From Clostridia bacterium (lineage in GTDB: Bacteria > Bacillota > Clostridia > Oscillospirales > CAG-382): 60,287 bases of DNA. A model generated the notes under the pieces. That model was not told the origin of the DNA, ran no database searches, and worked only from the letters and a program-made list of their open reading frames with translations. The translations under genes and the position numbers were made by a program. The stretch lies in NCBI GenBank assembly GCA_017397805.1, contig JAFQHW010000022.1, positions 1 through 60,287 of the forward strand, given 5' to 3'. This document shows, one piece after another, positions 40,586-48,544 of this stretch. Positions within the stretch are counted from its first letter, which is position 1, and each line of letters starts with the position of its first letter.

Positions 40586-41059
40586 ATGCATAGCGTTTTT
40601 ACGGTGGCATTTTTCGGTCATCGATACGTGGACAATGTGTTAGAGATAGAAAGCCTTTTGGAAGAACAGATACGAAAGCTAATAAACGAAAAAGAGTATG
40701 TGGAATTTTTGGTAGGGCGTAACGGTGATTTCGATAGGTGCGTTTCGTCTGTAGTTTTTCGTATGAGAAAAAAGTATAAAAATGATAACAGTGCGTTGAT
40801 ATTGGTGTTGCCGTACCCTACGGCGGAGTATCTAAACAATAAGGAGTTTTTTCACGATTATTATACGGATGTGGAAATATCCCATTCCGCTTACGCGGCA
40901 CATCCCAAATCTGCAATACAAATCCGAAACCGTGAAATGGTTGACCGCTCCGAGCTTGTTATATGTTGTGTTGAGAAAAAATATGGCGGCGCTTGGCAAA
41001 CCGTAAAATATGCTAAAGAACAAGGAAAGCTGATAATTAATATAATGCCGTTTGAGTAA
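40586..41059 (+). CDS. SLOG/YpsA-like Rossmannoid protein
   Basis: A 157-residue protein with a SLOG (DprA/LOG/YpsA superfamily) look. It opens TVAFFGHRYVDN, the GHR turn common in YpsA-like members; VEFLVGRNGDFDRCVSSVV resembles the glycine-rich ligand loop; and it has SALILVLPYP, then REMVDRSELVICCVEKKYGGAWQTVKYAKEQGK. SLOG domains bind nucleotides or nucleotide-derived signals. The ATG at 40586 has GTGGGTG 8 bases upstream. Together with the divergent XRE gene it forms a two-gene module. Standalone SLOG proteins are common in gut Bacillota and their function is not established. Confidence 0.75.
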   Translation: MHSVFTVAFFGHRYVDNVLEIESLLEEQIRKLINEKEYVEFLVGRNGDFDRCVSSVVFRMRKKYKNDNSALILVLPYPTAEYLNNKEFFHDYYTDVEISHSAYAAHPKSAIQIRNREMVDRSELVICCVEKKYGGAWQTVKYAKEQGKLIINIMPFE

Positions 41060-41174
41060 GAGGATATATTGTCACGATAGTAAGTCTTGCCAAAAGGGTA
41101 TAAAAGTGATAACACAAATGCCTTTTTGTGTTAAAAAAATGGCTTTTAATGCGAAAAAATGCGCCGTTTTCGTA
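41060..41174. other. Non-coding gap before the aspS promoter
   Basis: No ORF of note. It contains an 8-bp hairpin AACACAAA/TTTGTGTT (41111-41118, 41125-41132) followed by A7 on the plus strand, so it is not a terminator in the SLOG direction. I see nothing else in it. Confidence 0.5.
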
Positions 41175-41203
41175 TTGACAAACGGTTTTTGCTGTGATAT
41201 ACT
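41175..41203 (+). promoter_or_regulatory. Promoter of the aspS-gat T-box transcript
   Basis: TTGACA (41175-41180), 17 bases, TATACT (41198-41203), one base from consensus. The start is expected near 41210. Confidence 0.85.
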
Positions 41204-41209
41204 TTAGAA

Positions 41210-41440
41210 GTGAAGACTCGGCTTTTGTGGAAAGCTCAACAGGGATAACGCGTCATGGACTGAAAGCGCGTTTTGAGGGAGTAGTAAGTGCGGGAACACT
41301 TCACGGATACGGCATAATTTAATACAAAAAGCGGAAGCTTTTTAGCTTCAATGCGGGTGGCACCGCGGGCAAACTTTTGTTTTCTCGTCCCGAAGATACA
41401 TATTTTTCGTGTATCTTCGGGATTTTAGTTTTATATAGAG
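41210..41440 (+). promoter_or_regulatory. T-box riboswitch upstream of aspS-gatC
   Basis: The invariant T-box GGGTGGCACCGCGGG is at 41355-41369, followed by a terminator stem of 13 bp (41388-41400 with 41410-41422) and a T-rich tail (TTTTAGTTTT). The 5' part (41215-41290) has a possible short Stem I (ACTC near 41219 with GAGT near 41285) and GAGTAGTAAG. I could not assign the specifier securely: GAC (Asp) occurs in ATGGACTG and AAC (Asn) in CTCAACAGG and GATAACGCG. Either would suit a non-discriminating AspRS. It controls the whole aspS-gatA-gatB-asparaginase-alaX run by antitermination. Confidence 0.9.
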
Positions 41441-41470
41441 AAATTCAGGAAATATTGGAGGTTGATTGAA

Positions 41471-43546
41471 ATGTACAGAACTCTGTATTGCAACGACATA
41501 AGGGATAAGCACGTAGGGCAAAGAGTTCAGCTTGCAGGTTGGGTTGACGTTATACGCGACCACGGCGGCGTAATTTTTGTGGATATCCGTGACTATACGG
41601 GTGTTACTCAAACGGTAATCCACGACGAGGAAATGATTAAAAACGTTAACCGTGAGACCGTTATTTCCGTCAGCGGTATCGTAAGACAGCGTGACGCGGA
41701 AACGGTTAACAACAAAATAGAAACGGGTAACGTGGAGCTGGTGGTCGACGAGCTTACGGTGCTTGGTAAGTCCAAGAATATGCTGCCCTTTGACGTAAGA
41801 GGCTCCAGACAGATAAAGGACGAACTGCGCTTAAAATACCGTTATCTTGATTTGCGCAACCCCAAGAACCACGATAATCTGCTTATGCGTTCCAAGATCA
41901 TCCGTCACCTCAGAACCAAGATGGAGGGCAAGGATTTTTTGGAGATGCAAACTCCTATCCTTACCGCTTCTTCCCCCGAAGGTGCAAGGGACTTTTTGGT
42001 GCCCAGCCGTAAGCACCCAGGTAAGTTTTACGCTTTGCCTCAGGCACCTCAGCAGTTCAAACAGCTTTTGATGGTGTCGGGATTCGATAAATATTTCCAG
42101 ATAGCACCCTGCTTCCGTGATGAGGACGCAAGAGCAGACCGTTCCCCCGGTGAGTTTTATCAGCTTGACTTTGAGATGGCGTTCTCTACCCAGGAAGAAG
42201 TTTTGGATGTTTGCGAGGACGTAATTTACGATACCTTTGTAACTTTTTCCGATAAAAAAGTATCTCAAAAGCCTTTCCGACGCATAACTTATGCCGACGC
42301 GATGATGACCTACGGCTCCGATAAGCCTGATTTGAGAAATCCCCTTGTAATTTGCGATTTGACCGAGTTCTTCTCGACCGTTGATTTCCCTGCGTTTAAG
42401 GGCAGACCCGTTCGCGGTATCGTTGCCAACTGTCAGGGTAAATCCAACAAGTTTTTTGAGGATTCTCTTAAATACGCTACCTCCGACGAGGTATCCCTCG
42501 GCGGTCTTGGTTATATTACCGTTAAGGAGGGCGCGTTTATAGGTCCCATCGCCAAGTTCCTCTCCGACGAAAAGAAGGCGGAGATAGTGGCTATTACGGG
42601 CGTAAAAGAGGGCGAAACATTGTTCTTCATCTGTGACGACAGAAAGAACGATACGGAGAAGAAGGCGGGTCTTATCCGCACTTGGCTTGCAAAGAAGGAG
42701 CAGCTTGACCTTATAAAAGACGATAGCTTTGAATTCTGCTTCGTTGTGGATTTCCCCATGTACGAGATAGACGACGAAACGGGCGATACCATATTCACCC
42801 ATAACCCCTTCTCTATGCCTCAGGGCGGTATGGATTCCTTGCTTAACAAGGAGCCTACGGAGGTGCTTGCTTATCAGTATGACTTGGTTTGTAATGGTAT
42901 AGAGCTTGCATCGGGCGCCGTAAGAAACCACGATATAGACATTATGAAGAAGGCGTTTGAGATAGCAGGCTACGGTGAAGACGAGCTTAAAAAGCGCTTC
43001 AGCGCTTTGTACAACGCTTTCCAATACGGCGCACCTCCTCACGCAGGTATGGCACCCGGTATTGACCGTATGGTAATGCTTTTGACCGATGAGGAGAAGA
43101 TTCTTGAGGTTATTGCCTTCCCCCTCAACGGCAACGCTCAGGACTTGCTTTTGGGTGCCCCCGGCGAGGTTACCAATCAACAGCTTGAGGACGTACACCT
43201 TTTAGGTAACGGCAACGCCTTGGCACAGCGCGGTGGCGGTGGCGGCACCGTGGGTGAAAAGCAGGGCAAGCGCTCCACCTTCTCCAACGCTCAACAGCTT
43301 AACCAAATCGCGTTGGACGGCAAGGAAGAAGCGGTAATGCAAGGTATATTCGATATGATGAGCAAGGAAGAAGCTTTTCTTGCGGCTTTCGATACCGAAG
43401 GTGTTGAAGAGATGATATACGTAATGCCCATGACTAATATTCTGCGTGAGGACGAGAGGAAACAGTCCTTCACAAGAGATAGCTTGCTTGCGGGCGCGCC
43501 TGCCCATAACGAGGATAGCTGGCAGGTTCCCAGACTGGTTAAGTGA
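41471..43546 (+). CDS. aspS-gatC: Aspartyl-tRNA synthetase fused to GatC
   Basis: A 691-residue protein. Residues 1-580 are a bacterial AspRS: OB-fold anticodon domain (GQRVQLAGWVDVIRDHGG), motif 2 FRDEDARADRSPGEFYQLD, the GAD insertion (about 290-410), and motif 3 HAGMAPGIDRMVMLL. After the usual AspRS end (GAPGEVTNQQLEDVHLLG) and a Gly-rich linker (RGGGGGTVGEKQGK) comes a GatC-like domain of about 85 residues. Its end is diagnostic: DTEGVEEMIYVMPMTNILREDE, then SFTRDSLLAGAPAHNEDSWQVPRLVK (in two blocks). It should mischarge tRNA-Asn with Asp and dock the amidotransferase. The ATG at 41471 is 9 bases after GGAGG. gatA and gatB follow; no separate gatC is seen. Confidence 0.93.
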   Translation: MYRTLYCNDIRDKHVGQRVQLAGWVDVIRDHGGVIFVDIRDYTGVTQTVIHDEEMIKNVNRETVISVSGIVRQRDAETVNNKIETGNVELVVDELTVLGKSKNMLPFDVRGSRQIKDELRLKYRYLDLRNPKNHDNLLMRSKIIRHLRTKMEGKDFLEMQTPILTASSPEGARDFLVPSRKHPGKFYALPQAPQQFKQLLMVSGFDKYFQIAPCFRDEDARADRSPGEFYQLDFEMAFSTQEEVLDVCEDVIYDTFVTFSDKKVSQKPFRRITYADAMMTYGSDKPDLRNPLVICDLTEFFSTVDFPAFKGRPVRGIVANCQGKSNKFFEDSLKYATSDEVSLGGLGYITVKEGAFIGPIAKFLSDEKKAEIVAITGVKEGETLFFICDDRKNDTEKKAGLIRTWLAKKEQLDLIKDDSFEFCFVVDFPMYEIDDETGDTIFTHNPFSMPQGGMDSLLNKEPTEVLAYQYDLVCNGIELASGAVRNHDIDIMKKAFEIAGYGEDELKKRFSALYNAFQYGAPPHAGMAPGIDRMVMLLTDEEKILEVIAFPLNGNAQDLLLGAPGEVTNQQLEDVHLLGNGNALAQRGGGGGTVGEKQGKRSTFSNAQQLNQIALDGKEEAVMQGIFDMMSKEEAFLAAFDTEGVEEMIYVMPMTNILREDERKQSFTRDSLLAGAPAHNEDSWQVPRLVK

Positions 43547-43556
43547 GGTGTGTGCA

Positions 43557-44741
43557 ATGAAATACTATACGACGATAATAAACGAAAAGGGTAATATAGC
43601 CGTTGACGATACCATTCTCGTCAAGGACGTGGATGCAACGGCGGGCTCTTATATGTTAGAGGGCTTTAAGCCTCTCTTCAGCGCGGAAGCGGTTACACGC
43701 TTGGAAAATAGCGGTTACACCTTGTCAGGCAAGGCAACCGTTGGTGAGTTCGGACTTGATTTGGTAGGCGAGTTTTCTCATTACGGTGAGGAAGCGAAGG
43801 AGCTTTTCGGCGCTTCTGCGGCTCTCGTGGCAAAGGGCGAGGTAGAGGGCGCTTTAGGAGTGGACGTAAACGGTTCCCCCAGAAGAGCCGCCGCTCTTGC
43901 CGGGGTTGACTTTTTAAAGCCTACTTACGGTACCGTATCCCGTTACGGTATTATTTCCACCGCTGCCTCCGGCGAGCAGTTGGGTGTTTACGCAAAGGAT
44001 GCGGAGGGTGTTGCCAAGCTGATGACGGTAATCGCCGGTCACGACAGCAAGGACGGCACCAGCTTGTCTGCGGAAAAATACGAGTATTCGGTAAACGAAG
44101 ATATAAAAGGCAAAAAGGTCTGCATAATCAAACAGCTTTTGGATAAAGCCGACGACGGAGTAAAAACTGCCGTTAACGCCTACGCCGAAAAGCTTAAAGC
44201 CAACGGAGTGACGGTTGAAGAAGTGTCTGAGGATATTTTTGACGGTGCAAACGTAGCTTGGCAGATTTTGATGTCTGCGGAAAGCTGTAACAATATTTCC
44301 CGCTATGACGGCGTAAAATACGGTCACCGCAGTGAAAACTACAGAAATATTGACGAGCTTTACGTTAATTCCAGAACGGAGGGCTTTAACTTCCTGACGA
44401 AGGCGGTTATACTTTACGGTTCCGACGTTCTTTCCAAAAACCGCTATAAGACTTGCTACGATAAGTCGTTAAAGGTTCGCCGTTTGGTTAAGAATAAGCT
44501 TGACGAGCTTATGAGCAAATACGATGCGATTTTAACACCCGCTTGCAGTAAGACGGCTTATGAAAGCTATGGCATCGACGGCGCTTTCCAAAAAGTGTAT
44601 GAAGAAAGCGTGTTTACGGCTGTTCCCAACCTTATAGGCATCCCCGCTTTGGTAAGCGGCGGCGTTCAGCTTATGGGTGATCATTTCAGCGAAAGCTTGC
44701 TTTTAAGCATGGCGCATTCTGCGGAAAAGGAGGGTAAATAA
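43557..44741 (+). CDS. gatA: Shortened, degenerate GatA amidotransferase subunit
   Basis: A 394-residue GatA homologue, about 90 residues shorter than usual. It begins almost at the catalytic Lys block (DTILVKDVDATAG, Lys23), lacking the usual 60-70-residue N-terminal region. GKATVGEFGLD replaces GKTNMDEFAMG. The GSSGGSAAAVA amidase signature is reduced to LFGASAALVA (83-92), so the cis-Ser is absent. The nucleophile-type Ser is kept in VNGSPRRAA (Ser107). LKPTYGTVSRYGI and VIAGHDSKDGTS are clear GatA blocks, and the C-terminus is full. The upstream DNA is occupied by the GatC domain in another frame and encodes no lost N-terminus, so this is not a recent frameshift. It may have weak or no glutaminase activity. 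Confidence 0.85.
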   Translation: MKYYTTIINEKGNIAVDDTILVKDVDATAGSYMLEGFKPLFSAEAVTRLENSGYTLSGKATVGEFGLDLVGEFSHYGEEAKELFGASAALVAKGEVEGALGVDVNGSPRRAAALAGVDFLKPTYGTVSRYGIISTAASGEQLGVYAKDAEGVAKLMTVIAGHDSKDGTSLSAEKYEYSVNEDIKGKKVCIIKQLLDKADDGVKTAVNAYAEKLKANGVTVEEVSEDIFDGANVAWQILMSAESCNNISRYDGVKYGHRSENYRNIDELYVNSRTEGFNFLTKAVILYGSDVLSKNRYKTCYDKSLKVRRLVKNKLDELMSKYDAILTPACSKTAYESYGIDGAFQKVYEESVFTAVPNLIGIPALVSGGVQLMGDHFSESLLLSMAHSAEKEGK

Positions 44742-44743
44742 CT

Positions 44744-46162
44744 ATGAACTATGAGATAGTTATAGGTCTTGAGACCCACGTAGAGTTGAACACCAAATCC
44801 AAGATTTTTTGCTCCTGCGGCGGTCATTCCGAAGCGAAGGAGCCTAACGATTGCGTATGCCCCGCTTGTTCGGGTATGCCCGGTATGCTTCCCGTTATGA
44901 ATAAGCGCGTGGTAGAGTTGGCAGTAACCGCAGGTCTTATGCTTAACTGCGAGATAAGCCGCTACACCACCTTTGATAAGAAAAACTATTATTATCCCGA
45001 CCTTCCCTGTGCCTATCAGATAACCCAGCTTAACCATCCCATCTGCACTAACGGTGTAGTTCAGGTTAAGACCTCTGCAGGCACCAGAGATATTCGCATA
45101 AAGCAGATCCATATGGAAGAGGATGCGGGTAAGCTCGTTCACAGCGGAAGATTTTCCTACGTGGACTTCAACCGTACCAGCGTTCCCCTTATAGAAATAG
45201 TAACTCAGCCTGACTTCCGCAGTGCGGAAGAGGTTGTGGTTTACCTTACTAAGCTTAAATCTATGTTCCGTTCAGGCGGTATTTCCGAGTGCGAAGAAGG
45301 CGCAATGCGCTGTGACGTTAATATTTCCGTCCGTCCTCAGGGCAGTGAGGAGTTTGGCGTTCGTACCGAGATAAAGAACATGGCATCCTTCGAGGCTATC
45401 GAAAAAGCGATAAACTACGAATCCCAGCGCCATATGGACGCTTTGGAGTATGAAACCGAGGAGCTTGTTCAGGAAACAAGGCGCTTTGACGATGCAAGCG
45501 GTAAGACCTTCGCCATGCGTAATAAGGAAACCGAGGCGGATTACCGCTATTTCCCCGATGCCAATCTGATGCCTATAATCATAGACGATGAGTGGCTTGA
45601 GCAAATAAAGGCAAACAAGCCCGTTGCCATAGACGATAAGGCCGTGGAATACAGAGAAGCGGGTATTTCCGAAAAGGAAATCGATATGTTGCTTTCCGAC
45701 TTCAAGCTTGGCAAGCTTCTTGACGACATCGTGGCTTTAGGCTGTAACGCTAAGGACGGCGCTACCTGGATCCTTACGGATTACGCAGGCGTTTTGCGTA
45801 AGGACGGCAAGACCGTAGAGGAGCATAATATTGCACCCGAAAAGTTAGCGGCTATTATAAAGATGGTGGCAAGCGGTGAGATAAACCGCGGTGCAGGCAA
45901 AAAGATCCTTATCGCAGTGGTAGAAAGCGAAGTGGATCCCGTTGCTTATTGCAACGAGCAAGGCTTTAACAAGAAGTTTGATGCTTCTACCGTTGAAAAG
46001 GTTATAGACGAAGTAATAAATAGCAACGCTCAGGCGGTTGCATCCTTCAAGAGTGGTAAGGAAAAGGCATTCCAAGCCTTGTTCGGCGCTTGTATGAAGG
46101 AGCTGAAGGGTAGTGGAGAGCCTGCACTTATTAAGAGCCTGTTGGAAGAAAAGCTTAAATAG
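44744..46162 (+). CDS. gatB: Asp-tRNA(Asn)/Glu-tRNA(Gln) amidotransferase subunit B
   Basis: A 472-residue GatB, the subunit that activates the mischarged aminoacyl-tRNA with ATP and adds ammonia. The N-terminal EIVIGLETHVELNTKSKIFCSC, the zinc ligands (CSCG and CVCPACSGMPG), KNYYYPDLPCAYQITQ, IHMEEDAGKLVHSG, MRCDVNISVRP and EADYRYFPD are all intact. The C-terminal YqeY-like tail domain is present to LLEEKLK. It starts 2 bases after gatA. Unlike GatA it shows no degeneration, which implies the amidation pathway is in use. Confidence 0.96.
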   Translation: MNYEIVIGLETHVELNTKSKIFCSCGGHSEAKEPNDCVCPACSGMPGMLPVMNKRVVELAVTAGLMLNCEISRYTTFDKKNYYYPDLPCAYQITQLNHPICTNGVVQVKTSAGTRDIRIKQIHMEEDAGKLVHSGRFSYVDFNRTSVPLIEIVTQPDFRSAEEVVVYLTKLKSMFRSGGISECEEGAMRCDVNISVRPQGSEEFGVRTEIKNMASFEAIEKAINYESQRHMDALEYETEELVQETRRFDDASGKTFAMRNKETEADYRYFPDANLMPIIIDDEWLEQIKANKPVAIDDKAVEYREAGISEKEIDMLLSDFKLGKLLDDIVALGCNAKDGATWILTDYAGVLRKDGKTVEEHNIAPEKLAAIIKMVASGEINRGAGKKILIAVVESEVDPVAYCNEQGFNKKFDASTVEKVIDEVINSNAQAVASFKSGKEKAFQALFGACMKELKGSGEPALIKSLLEEKLK

Positions 46163-46185
46163 GCATCCATAGAACGGAGAGGGCT

Positions 46186-47268
46186 ATGAAGAATGTTTTG
46201 CTTATTCTTGTGGGCGGCACTATTTGTACCGCTAACGAGAATAACGTGCTGTCGATAACCAAAGATTCGGGCGCGGTGATAAGAGATAATTATTTGAGCT
46301 CCGATTCTGCCTGTGTTGGGAAGGTCAATATAGATTTAAGCGAAAACCTTCTTACACTAAGCGAAAATATGACGGTGGACAAATGGAACCTTATCATAGA
46401 CCTCTACCGAAAAACGGTAATAAAGGGCAAATATGACGGCGTTATATTTGCCCACGGAACGGATAGCCTTGCCTATTCTTCCTCCTTGTTTTCGTTTTTG
46501 CTGGCGGATACGGACGTCCCCGTTTTCTTCGTTTCCGCTAACGAGAATCTAAGTTCCGAACGTTCTAACGGAAACGCAAACTTTGCTTGCGCCGTTGAGT
46601 GTATTTGTTACGGTATAAGTCCCAACGTTTACGTGCCTTACAAAAATTTGTCCGACGGTAAGATGTATTTGCACTTAGGCTCTCGGTTGGAGCAGTGCAA
46701 AAATTACTCGGAGGATTTTTACAGTGTAGGTGCAGTTTGGGTGGAGGATCATTCGGAGAAGGCTTATAAAAACGCCTTTGCTTTGATAGACGAAAAATAT
46801 CCCCAAAGCGGCAAAAATCCCATGGTCGGTCTTTATAACTGCAAAAATCTTGAGGATTGCGTGCTGATGCTGGAGCCTTACGTGGGACTTAGATACGATT
46901 GCTTTGATTATGCGAAGTTCCGCGCGGTTTTGCACGGCACCTATCATTCGGGCACTGCTTGCGCAGAAAAAAGCCGTTGGTATGCCGACTACGGAAGAAA
47001 CTCTTTGCTTTATATGCTTGACGAGTGTGCTGAAAAAAGCAAGGACACGGATATATATTTGTCCCCGTCCCGTCTTGAGGGAGAGGTGTACGAAACTTTG
47101 CCCATTATCGCCAACCACGGAAAAGCGGAAAAAAGGCTTAGTTTTTTGTACGGTCAAACCAAGGAGGCAAGCTACGCAAAGCTTGTAATAGCCTACAGCG
47201 TTTTTGCCGACAAAGAGGATATAAAACGTTTTTTGGATACGAATATAAATTTTGAAAACATACATTAG
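46186..47268 (+). CDS. Asparaginase family protein (divergent)
   Basis: A 360-residue cytoplasmic protein of the type I/II L-asparaginase fold. Both nucleophile motifs are present: ILVGGTICTANENN (first Thr) and VIFAHGTDSLAYSSSL (Thr-Asp pair). The region where the catalytic Lys normally sits (RGNRxxK) reads LGSRLEQ, so Lys appears replaced by Gln. The C-terminal domain is recognisable (VLHGTYHSGTAC, IYLSPSRLEGEVYET). It lies 23 bases after gatB in the T-box operon, a context that recalls archaeal GatD, the asparaginase-fold ammonia donor of GatDE. It may instead simply hydrolyse Asn, or be inactive. The alignment of the Lys site was done by eye. Confidence 0.75.
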   Translation: MKNVLLILVGGTICTANENNVLSITKDSGAVIRDNYLSSDSACVGKVNIDLSENLLTLSENMTVDKWNLIIDLYRKTVIKGKYDGVIFAHGTDSLAYSSSLFSFLLADTDVPVFFVSANENLSSERSNGNANFACAVECICYGISPNVYVPYKNLSDGKMYLHLGSRLEQCKNYSEDFYSVGAVWVEDHSEKAYKNAFALIDEKYPQSGKNPMVGLYNCKNLEDCVLMLEPYVGLRYDCFDYAKFRAVLHGTYHSGTACAEKSRWYADYGRNSLLYMLDECAEKSKDTDIYLSPSRLEGEVYETLPIIANHGKAEKRLSFLYGQTKEASYAKLVIAYSVFADKEDIKRFLDTNINFENIH

Positions 47269-47287
47269 TGTACGGAAGTGACAGTTT

Positions 47288-48439
47288 ATGACGAAATTGC
47301 TATACGAGCAGGATGCATATATAAAAAACTTTGAGGCAAAGGTACTGTCCTGCGATGAAGCAGAGGGCGGTTATGCCGTTGTTTTGGATCAAAGCGCTTT
47401 CTTCCCCGAAGGCGGCGGTCAAAAGGGCGACGTGGGCAGAATAGGTGATGCGACGGTAAGTGATACTCAGCTTGTGGGCGACACCGTGGTGCATAGCGTG
47501 GATAAACCCTTAGAGGTTGGCAGCAAGGTAGAAGCCGCAATAGATTGGGAGATACGCTTTGAGAGGATGCAAAACCATTCCGCAGAGCATATAATTTGCG
47601 GTATAGCCTGGTCGTTGTTTGGTTGCAATAACGTGGGTTTCCATATGGGTGAGAGCTTTATGACGGTGGATCTGGACGGCAAGCTCAGCAAAGAGGAGCT
47701 AAGCCGTGTGGAGCTGGAGGCAAACCGCGCCGTTTACAGAAATCTACCCATAGTTTCCATATATCCCACCAAAGAGGAAGCGGAAAGCCTTCAGTACAGA
47801 AGCAAAAAGGCTATAGACGAGGGTTTGCGCCTGGTAAAAATAGGTGACGTGGACTGCTGTGCTTGCTGTGCGCCCCACGTGGCTCAAACGGGGGAGATAG
47901 GTGTAATCAAGGTGATTGACTTCTGTCCTCACAAAAACGGTGTAAGAATTCAGCTTATAGCCGGCCGGGATGCTTTTAGCGACTACGTGGCGTTAAACGA
48001 AAGAAATAAGGCTGTAATGAAGCTGTTGTCTGCACCGAGAGAGGGCGTGCCTTCGGCGGTTGAAGCGCTTTTGGATACTATCGCTCGCCTGAACGGCGAG
48101 AAACAAGCCATAGCACGGGAGCTTGCCATATGTAAGCTTAACCCTACCGTAAAAGAAAAAAACGCTTTTGCGTTTTGTGATAATTGCAGCTTTGAGGATT
48201 TACGTCATTGCTCCAACAAGCTGATAAGCGACGGTATAGACCATTGCCTTTTGTTCTCACAAAGCGGAGATAATGAGTATATCTACGTGGTAAACAGCGC
48301 GAAAGGTGAGGCAAGAGCCGTTGTAAAAGCTCTTAACGACGCTTTGGGCGGCAAAGGCGGCGGCAAAGATAATTATGCGCAAGGCAAGGTCTGCGGTACC
48401 CGCTCAGAGGTAGAAGCTCTTGCGGAAAGCTTGATTTAG
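47288..48439 (+). CDS. Alanyl-tRNA editing protein AlaX with DHHA1 domain
   Basis: A 383-residue trans-editing factor related to the editing half of AlaRS, which removes Ser or Gly from tRNA-Ala. Zinc ligands are visible in QNHSAEHIICG (HxxxH) and DCCACCAPHVAQTGEIG (Cys and His). A Gly-rich FFPEGGGQKGD loop is at the N-terminus. The C-terminal 100 residues resemble a DHHA1 domain (EARAVVKALNDALGGKGGG). It is 19 bases after the asparaginase-like gene and is the last gene before the terminator, so it shares the aspS T-box control. Confidence 0.9.
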   Translation: MTKLLYEQDAYIKNFEAKVLSCDEAEGGYAVVLDQSAFFPEGGGQKGDVGRIGDATVSDTQLVGDTVVHSVDKPLEVGSKVEAAIDWEIRFERMQNHSAEHIICGIAWSLFGCNNVGFHMGESFMTVDLDGKLSKEELSRVELEANRAVYRNLPIVSIYPTKEEAESLQYRSKKAIDEGLRLVKIGDVDCCACCAPHVAQTGEIGVIKVIDFCPHKNGVRIQLIAGRDAFSDYVALNERNKAVMKLLSAPREGVPSAVEALLDTIARLNGEKQAIARELAICKLNPTVKEKNAFAFCDNCSFEDLRHCSNKLISDGIDHCLLFSQSGDNEYIYVVNSAKGEARAVVKALNDALGGKGGGKDNYAQGKVCGTRSEVEALAESLI

Positions 48440-48457
48440 ATTATATATCAAAGATGA

Positions 48458-48496
48458 ACGGACTGTAAAAACGAAAGTTTTTACAGTCCGTTTAAT
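48458..48496 (+). terminator. Terminator of the aspS-gat-alaX operon
   Basis: A perfect 15-bp stem (48458-48472 with 48477-48491, core GGACTGTAAAAAC) capped by a GAAA tetraloop and followed by a short T-rich tail (TTTAATT). Confidence 0.85.
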
Positions 48497-48544
48497 TACA
48501 CATACCTTTTGAGATAATACCCATGCAGAAAGGAGGGGGGAACA

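Noticed and set aside
41111-41132. Hairpin after the SLOG gene as its terminator
   Set aside because: It is followed by A7, not T, on the transcribed strand.
41831-43198. A 455-residue open frame opposite aspS
   Set aside because: Antisense shadow of AspRS; composition is Leu/Val/His-rich without recognisable motifs.
43446-43557. Frameshift explaining the missing GatA N-terminus
   Set aside because: The in-frame upstream sequence is the GatC domain read in another frame and contains no GatA-like residues; the AspRS-GatC frame there is intact.
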